Assembly: GCA_937871735.1 (NCBI GenBank)
Contig: CALMOI010000030.1
Location: 1-5,573, forward strand
Reading direction: 5' to 3'
Source: an uncultured Comamonadaceae bacterium
GTDB taxonomy: Bacteria; Pseudomonadota; Gammaproteobacteria; Burkholderiales; Burkholderiaceae_C
DNA: 5,573 nt
Part shown: positions 1-5,573 of the stretch, piece after piece
Position numbering within the stretch: the first letter of the stretch is position 1
Layout of the letters: each line of letters opens with the position of its first letter
Translations under genes and position numbers: made by a program
Notes under the pieces: model-generated
Databases searched by the model: none
What the model was told of the DNA's origin: nothing
The model's input: the letters and a program-made list of their open reading frames with translations, nothing else

Positions 1-3000
1 ACGGCACCAGCAGCTACTACATCAACAACCAGCCGGTGCGCCGCCGCGACGTGCAAGACGTGTTCTTGGGCACGGGGCTGGGGCCGCGTGCTTACGCCAT
101 CATCGGCCAAGGCACCATCAGCCGCATCATCGAATCGCGGCCTGAAGACTTGCGCATGTTTTTGGAAGAGGCCGCAGGCGTTTCCAAGTACAAAGAGCGC
201 CGCCGCGAAACTGAAAACCGCCTCGCCGACACCCGCGAGAACCTGACCCGCGTGGAAGACATCCTGCGCGAACTCAACGCCAACCTGGATCGGCTGGAGC
301 GCCAAGCCGAGGTGGCGCGCAAGTACCACGGCCTGCAAGCCGACGTGACGCTCAAGCAGCAGCAGCTTTGGTTTTTGAAGCGCAGCGAGATTGAAGTGGA
401 GCAGCGCAAGCTCCGCGCTGAAGCCGATCAGGCGCTGAACACGCTGGAAAGCCGTGTGGCCGATTTGCGCCAAGTGGAAGCCGATTTGGAAACCATCCGC
501 CAAGCGCACTACAGCGCGGGCGACCAAGTCAACCAAGCGCAAGGGCGGCTGTACGAAGCCAGTGCCGAAGTCGGGCGGCTGGAAGCCGAGATCCGTTACG
601 TGGTGGAAAGCCGCCAGCGCGTGGCGCAGCGCCTAGGTCAGTTGCAAGAGCAAGCCGTGCAATGGGCCAGCCGCCAAAGCGAGGCCGAAACCGAAGCCGA
701 AACCCTGGCCGCCCAAAGCATCGAGGTGGAAGACCGCGCCATCACGCTGGCCGCGCAAGTCGAAGAGCAAGCGATGGCGCTGCCCGACTTGGAAGACGCG
801 CTACGCCTTGCCCAGACCCGTGCCAACCAGCAGCGCGCCAGCGTGACGCAAGTGCAGCAGCAAATCCAAGTGCTGGCCGCCGAACAGCGCCATGTGGAAG
901 AGCAATTTCGCCAACTCGGCCCGCGCCGCGAACGCCTGTTGACCGAACGCAACGCGCTGGCCGTGCCCGACGAGCAGCGCCTGCTGGGCCTGCAACAGCA
1001 ACTGGCCGCCGCCACCGAAGCTGCCGACATCGCCGATGCGCAGTTGCACGAGTGGCAAACCCAAAGCCCGCAACTGGACGATGACCGCCGCGTGCGCCAG
1101 CAAATGGTCAACGCTGAAACCGGCGTGCAAACCGCGCTTTCGGCCCGCATGGAGGCGTTGCGTGCGCTGCAAGAGCGCGTCAAAACCGACGGCAAGCTCA
1201 AGCCTTGGCTGGCGCGCCACGGGCTGGACGGCCTGCCCGCGCTGTGGAGCCGTTTGCACATCGAACCCGGCTGGGAAAACGCCCTCGAAGCCGCGCTGCG
1301 CGAACGCTTGGGCGCGCTGGAAGTCGGCCAACTGGAGCGCGTGTCCGCCTTGGCCAGCGATGCGCCGCCCGCCAAACTCGCCTTTTACAGCCCGCCGCTG
1401 GTTGTGCCAACTGATGCGCAGGCCACCGCGCCGTTGTCGCTGCCCCGATTGGCCGATTGGCTGCGTCTGCACGATGCGGCCCAGCAAAGCTTGCTGGCCC
1501 AGTGGTTGCACGGCTGCCACACCGCGCCCACGCTGGAAGCGGCGCTGCACCAGCGCGAGCAGCTCCAGCCCGGCCAGAGCATTTACACCCCCGCCGGTCA
1601 CGCGGTGAGCCGCCACAGCGTCAGCTTTTACGCGCCCGACAGCGAGCAAGCCGGGCTGCTGGCCCGCGCCCAAGAAATCGACAACCTCGACAAGCAACTG
1701 CGCGCCCAAGCCCTGATCACTGACGAAGCCCGCGCCGCCTTGGGCCGTGCCGAAGCCGCTTGTGCCGATGCCGCCCAGCGCTTGGTGCAAGCGCGCCGCA
1801 CCGCCGCCGACAACCGCAGCCGCGTCCATGAATTGCAGGTCGAAACCCTGCGCCTCGGTCAGCAAGCCGCGCAAGCGCGCGAGCGCAGCGCCCAACTGGA
1901 AGGCGACTTGGCCGACCTGACCGCCCAGCTCGATGAGCTGCAAGAGCGCCGCGTCACCGCCGAAGCCCGCTTTGAAGAGCTGGACATGCAACTGGCCGAC
2001 AGCCAAGAGCGCCACGCCCAGTTGGACGACCGCGTGATCGAGGCCGAGCGCAAGCTCAGCGCCTGCCGCGAACAGCAACGCAGCCTAGAGCGCCAAGCGC
2101 AAGAAGCCGTGTTTGCCCAGCGCAGTTTGGCCGCGCGCCAAGCCGAATTGAGCCGCGCCATCAGCACCGCCGCCCAGCAAGCCGACAACCTGACGCAAGA
2201 GCTGCAACGCGCCCACGACGAGTTGGCCCGCCTGAGCGACGCTGCCGCGCAAGCCGGGCTGCAAAACCTGCTGGCCGTGAAGCTCGAACGCGAAGCCGCC
2301 TTGGCCGCCCAGCGCAGCCAGTACGACGACTTAAGCGCCCGCCTGCGCGCCAGCGACGAGCGCCGCAGCAAAACCGAGCGCGAGCTCGAACCGCTGCGCC
2401 AGCGCATCGGCGAGTTGCAGCTCAAAGAACAAGCTGCCCGTTTGGGGCTGGAGCAACTGAGCCAACTGCTGGCCGATGCCCAAGCCGACGTGGACGCGGT
2501 GGCGCGCAGCATCACCGACGGCGCGGTGCGCCTGCACGGCCTGCAAAGCGACATTGACCGCCTGCACCGCGAGATCACTGCGCTCGGGGCCGTCAACTTG
2601 GCCGCGCTGGAAGAGCTGGACACCGCCCGTCAGCGCAAAACCTTCCTCGATGCCCAGTGCGCCGACTTGACCGATGCCATGACCACGTTGGAAGACGCGA
2701 TCCGCAAGATTGACGGCGAAACCCGCGAGCTGCTGGCGGGCACCTTCAACAGCGTCAACGAGCACTTTGGCCGCATGTTCCCGGAGCTGTTTGGCGGCGG
2801 TAATGCCAAATTAGTCATGACCGGCGACGAAATTTTGGACGCGGGCGTGCAAGTGCTGGCCCAACCACCGGGTAAAAAGAACCAAACCATCCACCTGCTG
2901 TCCGGCGGTGAGAAGGCGCTGACGGCGATTGCGCTGGTGTTTGCCATCTTCCAACTCAACCCCGCACCGTTTTGTCTGCTTGACGAAGTGGACGCGCCAT

Positions 3001-3200
3001 TGGACGATGCCAACACCGAGCGTTACGCCAAACTGGTGACCAGCATGAGCCAAGGCACTCAATTTTTATTCATCAGCCACAACAAAATCGCCATGGAAAT
3101 GGCCCAGCAACTGATCGGTGTCACCATGCAAGAGCAAGGTGTGTCGCGCATCGTGGCTGTGGACATGGCCGCTGCGGTGAACATGGCGGAGTTGGCTTGA
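1..3200 (+). CDS. smc: Chromosome partition protein SMC, 5'-truncated by the window edge
   Basis: SMC is the ATPase of the condensin-like SMC-ScpAB complex, which loads on DNA near the origin, extrudes loops and helps separate sister chromosomes in the nucleoid. The frame is open from base 3, so the GTG at 36 is an internal valine and not the start. About 1065 codons are visible of a usual 1150-1190; the missing part holds Walker A. Visible in order: the N-terminal head end with GTGLGPRAY and the Q-loop Gln (108-110), then FLEEAAGVSKYKERRRE leading into a long Glu/Gln/Arg/Ala-rich coiled coil; a hinge at about 1188-1680; the return coiled coil; and the C-terminal head from about 2580. That head has AVNLAALEEL, FGRMFPELFGGG, the ABC signature LLSGGEK (2895-2915), Walker B CLLDEVDAPLDD with catalytic Glu at 2985-2987, and the H-loop His in FISHNK (3078-3080). 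All C-terminal catalytic elements are intact. The gene is followed closely by zipA on the same strand. The SMC family assignment is certain; MukB and RecN are excluded by the hinge and head motifs. Confidence 0.98.
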   Translation, partial: GTSSYYINNQPVRRRDVQDVFLGTGLGPRAYAIIGQGTISRIIESRPEDLRMFLEEAAGVSKYKERRRETENRLADTRENLTRVEDILRELNANLDRLERQAEVARKYHGLQADVTLKQQQLWFLKRSEIEVEQRKLRAEADQALNTLESRVADLRQVEADLETIRQAHYSAGDQVNQAQGRLYEASAEVGRLEAEIRYVVESRQRVAQRLGQLQEQAVQWASRQSEAETEAETLAAQSIEVEDRAITLAAQVEEQAMALPDLEDALRLAQTRANQQRASVTQVQQQIQVLAAEQRHVEEQFRQLGPRRERLLTERNALAVPDEQRLLGLQQQLAAATEAADIADAQLHEWQTQSPQLDDDRRVRQQMVNAETGVQTALSARMEALRALQERVKTDGKLKPWLARHGLDGLPALWSRLHIEPGWENALEAALRERLGALEVGQLERVSALASDAPPAKLAFYSPPLVVPTDAQATAPLSLPRLADWLRLHDAAQQSLLAQWLHGCHTAPTLEAALHQREQLQPGQSIYTPAGHAVSRHSVSFYAPDSEQAGLLARAQEIDNLDKQLRAQALITDEARAALGRAEAACADAAQRLVQARRTAADNRSRVHELQVETLRLGQQAAQARERSAQLEGDLADLTAQLDELQERRVTAEARFEELDMQLADSQERHAQLDDRVIEAERKLSACREQQRSLERQAQEAVFAQRSLAARQAELSRAISTAAQQADNLTQELQRAHDELARLSDAAAQAGLQNLLAVKLEREAALAAQRSQYDDLSARLRASDERRSKTERELEPLRQRIGELQLKEQAARLGLEQLSQLLADAQADVDAVARSITDGAVRLHGLQSDIDRLHREITALGAVNLAALEELDTARQRKTFLDAQCADLTDAMTTLEDAIRKIDGETRELLAGTFNSVNEHFGRMFPELFGGGNAKLVMTGDEILDAGVQVLAQPPGKKNQTIHLLSGGEKALTAIALVFAIFQLNPAPFCLLDEVDAPLDDANTERYAKLVTSMSQGTQFLFISHNKIAMEMAQQLIGVTMQEQGVSRIVAVDMAAAVNMAELA

Positions 3201-3238
3201 TGAGCTTCTTTCAATTTCTACAGGTGAAACACGCATGA
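3200..3238 (+). CDS. Candidate 12-codon coupling ORF between smc and zipA
   Basis: This short frame encodes MSFFQFLQVKHA. Its ATG (3200-3202) shares one base with the smc TGA, and its TGA (3236-3238) overlaps the zipA ATG as ATGA. A GGAG at 3188-3191, eight bases upstream of the ATG, is a good Shine-Dalgarno match. These facts are read directly from the sequence. The inference is that ribosomes ending smc could reinitiate here and deliver translation to zipA, so that the act of translation matters more than the peptide. It may equally be chance, because a frame this short needs little to stay open and zipA has its own ribosome site inside it. I know of no annotated homologue. Confidence 0.25.
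   Translation: MSFFQFLQVKHA
3222..3226 (+). promoter_or_regulatory. Ribosome binding site of zipA
   Basis: AGGTG lies eight bases before the ATG at 3235, a normal Shine-Dalgarno core and spacing. It favours this start over the in-frame ATG codons at 3250 and 3262, which would cut into the membrane anchor. Confidence 0.7.
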
Positions 3239-4275
3239 GTTCACTCCAAATGGGCCTGGCGATGGCGGGCGGCTTGCTTTTGGCTGCTGTGGTCGCGCAC
3301 GGCGCTTGGCAGTCGCGCAAAAACCGGCTGCTGCAAGCGCAGCCCGAACCCGAGGGCGCAAACAGCGACCCGCAAATCGAGCCAGTGCTAGACACCGATG
3401 CCACGCCATCGGGCTTTGAACGTCCGCCCACACCACGCGGTCGGCCCAGCAAGCGTGTCGGGCTGGATGCGCTGATTGATGCGCTGGTCCCCGTGGCGCT
3501 GGACGGCGTAGTCTCTGGCGATGCCGTGCTGGCCGCTTTGCCGCCCAGCCGCCGTGTGGGCAGCAAATCATGGGCGGTGGAGGGGCTGAACATCAGCACC
3601 GGCCAATGGGAAGCACCGCAAGCCGGACACCGCTACCAAAGCTTGCAAGCGGGCGTGCAACTGGCCAACCGCACCGGCCCGCTCAACGAAATTGAATACT
3701 CCGAGTTCGTGCTGAAGGTGCAAAACTTTGCAGATGCCGTCAATGGCGCGCCCGACTTTCCTGAAATGATCGAGCAAGTGCAGCATGGCCGCGAGCTCGA
3801 TCAATTCGCCAGTTCGCACGATGCGCAGCTCAGCTTCACCTTACGCGCAGGCAATGCCGCTTGGAGCCCCGGCTACGTGCAGCAGCACGCCGCGCGCCTG
3901 GGTTTTGTGCCGGGCAGCATGCCGGGGCGCATGGTGATGCCATCGCAAACATCAGGTATGCCGCCGATTTTGTTTCTCTCATTCAGCGCGCAGGCGGCGT
4001 TGGCCGAAGACCTCGAACACTCCGCATTGCGCGAGGTGACGCTGAGCTTGGACGTGCCGCAAGTCAGCCGCAGCGAGCAGCCATTTTTGCGCATGCGCGC
4101 CGTGGCCCACGACTTGTCCACCAGCATGGACGGCTTGCTGACCGACGACAACGGCCACCCCTTGCCCGAGCCCGCGCTAGACCACATCGGCCAAGACTTG
4201 GACATGCTGTACGACACCTTGGAACTGCGCGACTTGGCCGCCGGTTCGCCACAAGCACGCCGCTTGTTCTCCTGA
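3235..4275 (+). CDS. zipA: Cell division protein ZipA, betaproteobacterial long form
   Basis: ZipA is an inner-membrane anchor that binds the C-terminal tail of FtsZ and stabilises the Z ring at the division site. The 346-residue protein starts with a hydrophobic segment (about residues 6-24), followed at 22-29 by HGAWQSRK, closely matching the HGFWTSRK that follows the anchor of E. coli ZipA. This gives the usual N-out, C-in topology. Residues about 32-74 form a short Pro/Glu/Asp-rich linker. Residues about 196-335 fit the FtsZ-binding fold: strand QLSFTLRAG, helix GYVQQHAARLGF (213-224), strand PPILFLSF, strand ALREVTLSLDVPQV, helix FLRMRAVAHDLSTSMDG (284-300), then DDNG and a last helix. 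Residues about 75-195 have no clear counterpart in E. coli ZipA. The start is set by AGGTG eight bases upstream. It lies between smc and ligA; a zipA-ligA pair is also known in enterobacteria, which supports the call. Relatives are, as I recall, sometimes misannotated as FtsZ, but no GTPase motif is present. Confidence 0.88.
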   Translation: MSSLQMGLAMAGGLLLAAVVAHGAWQSRKNRLLQAQPEPEGANSDPQIEPVLDTDATPSGFERPPTPRGRPSKRVGLDALIDALVPVALDGVVSGDAVLAALPPSRRVGSKSWAVEGLNISTGQWEAPQAGHRYQSLQAGVQLANRTGPLNEIEYSEFVLKVQNFADAVNGAPDFPEMIEQVQHGRELDQFASSHDAQLSFTLRAGNAAWSPGYVQQHAARLGFVPGSMPGRMVMPSQTSGMPPILFLSFSAQAALAEDLEHSALREVTLSLDVPQVSRSEQPFLRMRAVAHDLSTSMDGLLTDDNGHPLPEPALDHIGQDLDMLYDTLELRDLAAGSPQARRLFS

Positions 4276-4356
4276 GCTGGTGCAGGCGCTGCGCAGTGCG
4301 GGGCGCTTGCTCGCTGGCTTGCCTCCCCTTCAATTGCTAGACCGGAACCTGTTGCC
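4276..4356. other. zipA-ligA intergenic gap without terminator
   Basis: These 81 bases hold no convincing promoter and no hairpin followed by a T-run, so transcription probably continues from zipA into ligA. An imperfect 14-base palindrome (GCGCTGCGCAGTGC, 4286-4299, one G-T mismatch) lies 10 bases after the zipA stop; it has no loop and no T-tract, and is probably incidental. zipA and ligA are in the same reading frame and no stop codon lies between the zipA TGA and the ligA GTG. A different frame, open from a GTG at 4280, ends in a TGA (4358-4360) that overlaps the ligA start. Confidence 0.6.
4344..4347 (+). promoter_or_regulatory. Weak ribosome binding site of ligA
   Basis: GGAA ends nine bases before the GTG at 4357 and is the only purine-rich stretch close to it. 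It is a modest Shine-Dalgarno match. It supports GTG 4357, which is also the first ATG, GTG or TTG in this frame after the zipA stop. TTG codons at 4387 and 4393 are weaker alternatives that would shorten the N-terminal tail. Confidence 0.4.
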
Positions 4357-5573
4357 GTGAACTCGCCTGCACCCACCCCCACGACCTTGGATTTGTTTGC
4401 ATCGGCACCGGCTGAGCCTGTGCCCGTGCCGCCATCTGCGCCCACATTCACGCCCGAAGCCGAACGCGCCGCCGCGCTGCGCACCCAGCTCCAGTACCAC
4501 GCGCACCGTTACTACACGCTCGATGAGCCGGAAATTCCTGATGCGGAATACGACCGCCTGTTCCAAGAGCTGCAAGCGCTGGAAGCCGCCAACCCCGCTT
4601 TGAGAACACCCGACTCGCCCACCCAGCGCGTGGGCGGCGCGGTGATGGATGCCTTTGCCAGCGTGCGCCACGCCCGGCCCATGCTCAGCATCCGCACCGA
4701 AACCGACACCGAAGCCACGGGCGCGCAAGCCTTTGACGAGCGCATCCGCCGCGAACTCAAGCTGACCGAGGCCGAGCCGCCCATCGAATACGTCGCCGAA
4801 CTCAAGTTCGACGGCCTTGCCATGAGCCTGCGCTACGAAAACCGCATCCTGGTGCAAGCCGCCACCCGAGGCGACGGCGAAAACGGCGAAGACGTGACCC
4901 ACAACATCCGCACCATCGGCCAAATCCCGCTGCGCCTGCCCGACGCCGCCCCGCCGCTGATCGAGGTGCGCGGCGAGGTCTACATGCGCCGCGACGACTT
5001 CGAGCAGCTCAACGAACGCCAGCGCGCCAAGGGCGACAAAACTTTCGTCAACCCGCGCAACGCCGCCGCCGGGGCCGTGCGCCAGCTCGACCCCAACGCC
5101 GCGCGTCAACGCCCCTTGAGCTTCTTCGCCTACGGCCTGGGCGACATCACCCCGCCCGAAGCCGGTGGCCCCGACTGGCCCAGCCACCACGCCATGCTGC
5201 AAGACCTGCGCGCCTGGGGCATGCCCGTCGCCAAGGAAGCCGCCGTGGTGCAGGGCGCGGATGGCCTGATCGCCTACCACCAGCGCATCGGCGCATTGCG
5301 CGACCAGTTGCCGTTTGACATCGACGGCGTGGTCTACAAAGTCAACAGCTTGGCGCTGCAACGGCAACTGGGCTTTGTCAGCCGCGAACCGCGCTGGGCC
5401 GTCGCCCACAAATACCCGGCGCAAGAGATGCTGACCACCGTACTCGCCATCGACGTGCAAGTGGGCCGCACCGGCAAGCTGACCCCAGTCGCCAAGCTGG
5501 CCCCGGTGTTTGTCGGCGGCGTCACTGTGACCAACGCCACCCTGCACAACGAGGACGAAGCCCGGCGCAAAGA
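4357..5573 (+). CDS. ligA: NAD+-dependent DNA ligase LigA, 3'-truncated by the window edge
   Basis: LigA seals 3'-OH/5'-phosphate nicks during Okazaki fragment joining and repair, using NAD+ to form an enzyme-AMP intermediate and releasing NMN. About 405 of an expected 690-720 codons are present. Residues 1-30 are a Pro/Ala-rich tail absent from E. coli LigA. Domain Ia follows, with the NMN-contacting region YYTLDEPEIPDAEYD (Tyr65 and Asp66 match E. coli Tyr35 and Asp36). The adenylation domain has ELKFDG with catalytic Lys150, Arg171 in ATRGDG, Glu207 in EVRGEV, Lys328 in DIDGVVYKVN and Lys352 in WAVAHKYPAQE; all expected catalytic positions are intact. The OB fold begins with VGRTGKLTPVAKL (from residue 369) and NATLHN. 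The zinc finger, helix-hairpin-helix and BRCT domains would lie beyond the edge. The start is GTG, with a weak GGAA upstream. The usual MLSLDNAF-like segment is replaced by MLSIRTETDTEA (109-120). It is downstream of zipA on the same strand and probably co-transcribed with it. Confidence 0.97.
   Translation, partial: MNSPAPTPTTLDLFASAPAEPVPVPPSAPTFTPEAERAAALRTQLQYHAHRYYTLDEPEIPDAEYDRLFQELQALEAANPALRTPDSPTQRVGGAVMDAFASVRHARPMLSIRTETDTEATGAQAFDERIRRELKLTEAEPPIEYVAELKFDGLAMSLRYENRILVQAATRGDGENGEDVTHNIRTIGQIPLRLPDAAPPLIEVRGEVYMRRDDFEQLNERQRAKGDKTFVNPRNAAAGAVRQLDPNAARQRPLSFFAYGLGDITPPEAGGPDWPSHHAMLQDLRAWGMPVAKEAAVVQGADGLIAYHQRIGALRDQLPFDIDGVVYKVNSLALQRQLGFVSREPRWAVAHKYPAQEMLTTVLAIDVQVGRTGKLTPVAKLAPVFVGGVTVTNATLHNEDEARRK
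4384..4398 (+). other. Candidate beta-clamp-binding peptide in the LigA tail
   Basis: LigA residues 10-14 read TLDLF. The bacterial sliding-clamp (DnaN) binding consensus is QL(S/D)LF, so four of five positions match and only the first Gln is replaced. The peptide lies in a Pro/Ala-rich, probably disordered tail, the kind of setting where clamp motifs occur. An interaction of E. coli DNA ligase with the beta clamp has been reported. That this peptide binds the clamp is an inference. It also depends on GTG 4357 being the true start. Confidence 0.35.

Noticed and set aside
36..38. GTG as the start of smc
   Set aside because: The frame stays open to base 3 and the upstream codons (GTSSYYINNQP) match the conserved SMC stretch before VRRRD, so this GTG is an internal valine.
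684..710. Tandem GCCGAAACC-like repeat in smc
   Set aside because: It encodes EAETEAET within the coiled coil, where Glu/Ala repeats are expected. Two imperfect copies do not make a separate repeat element.
801..2078. Minus-strand open frame of 425 codons opposite smc
   Set aside because: The plus strand is unbroken SMC coiled coil and hinge. The antisense product is low-complexity Gly/Leu/Ala/Gln and reflects the complement of Gln/Ala/Glu-rich coiled-coil codons.
4286..4320. Possible rho-independent terminator after zipA
   Set aside because: There is a short palindrome at 4286-4299 but no loop and no T-run after it.
3861..4340. Plus-strand 159-codon frame overlapping the end of zipA and the intergenic gap
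   Set aside because: It is Arg/Ala-rich and out of frame with zipA, whose downstream region matches the FtsZ-binding fold to its last codons. No ribosome site or domain supports it.
4330..5547. Long minus-strand open frame (405 codons) opposite ligA
   Set aside because: Its translation is Gly/Ala/Val/His/Gln-rich with no recognisable domain, and it lies opposite a clear ligA with all catalytic motifs. GC-rich codon bias (GCC, GGC, CTG on the coding strand) suppresses stops on the other strand.

Overview
The window is a same-strand, three-gene piece of a GC-rich bacterial chromosome: the 3' part of smc (chromosome condensation ATPase), a complete zipA-type cell-division gene, and the 5' part of ligA (NAD+-dependent DNA ligase). 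The protein signatures point to a betaproteobacterium of the order Burkholderiales, most likely Comamonadaceae or a close relative. The reasons are a ZipA that keeps the HG-W-SRK juxtamembrane motif but has a much enlarged cytoplasmic domain, a LigA with the RTETDTEA variant before the catalytic lysine, and the smc-zipA-ligA order. This placement rests on remembered family features, not on a search.

Layout: bases 1-3200 are smc, read from base 3 and lacking about the first 115 codons, including Walker A. A 34-base gap (3201-3234) follows; it is spanned exactly by a 12-codon ORF that overlaps the smc stop and the zipA start. zipA occupies 3235-4275. An 81-base gap (4276-4356) shows no terminator or promoter. 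ligA starts at a GTG at 4357 and runs off the right edge after about 405 codons, inside the OB fold.

The three genes are probably co-transcribed. All handle the chromosome around replication and division: SMC compacts and segregates the nucleoid, ZipA anchors FtsZ at the septal membrane, and LigA seals Okazaki fragments and repair nicks. Both gaps are bridged by stop/start overlaps of small open frames, so translational coupling is possible. No mobile element, CRISPR array, RNA gene or foreign-looking block is visible. The items most worth a second look are the smc-zipA mini-ORF relay, a possible beta-clamp-binding peptide (TLDLF) in an extra N-terminal tail of LigA, and the extra domain in ZipA. 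No wholly new system is evident; this is a conserved housekeeping region.
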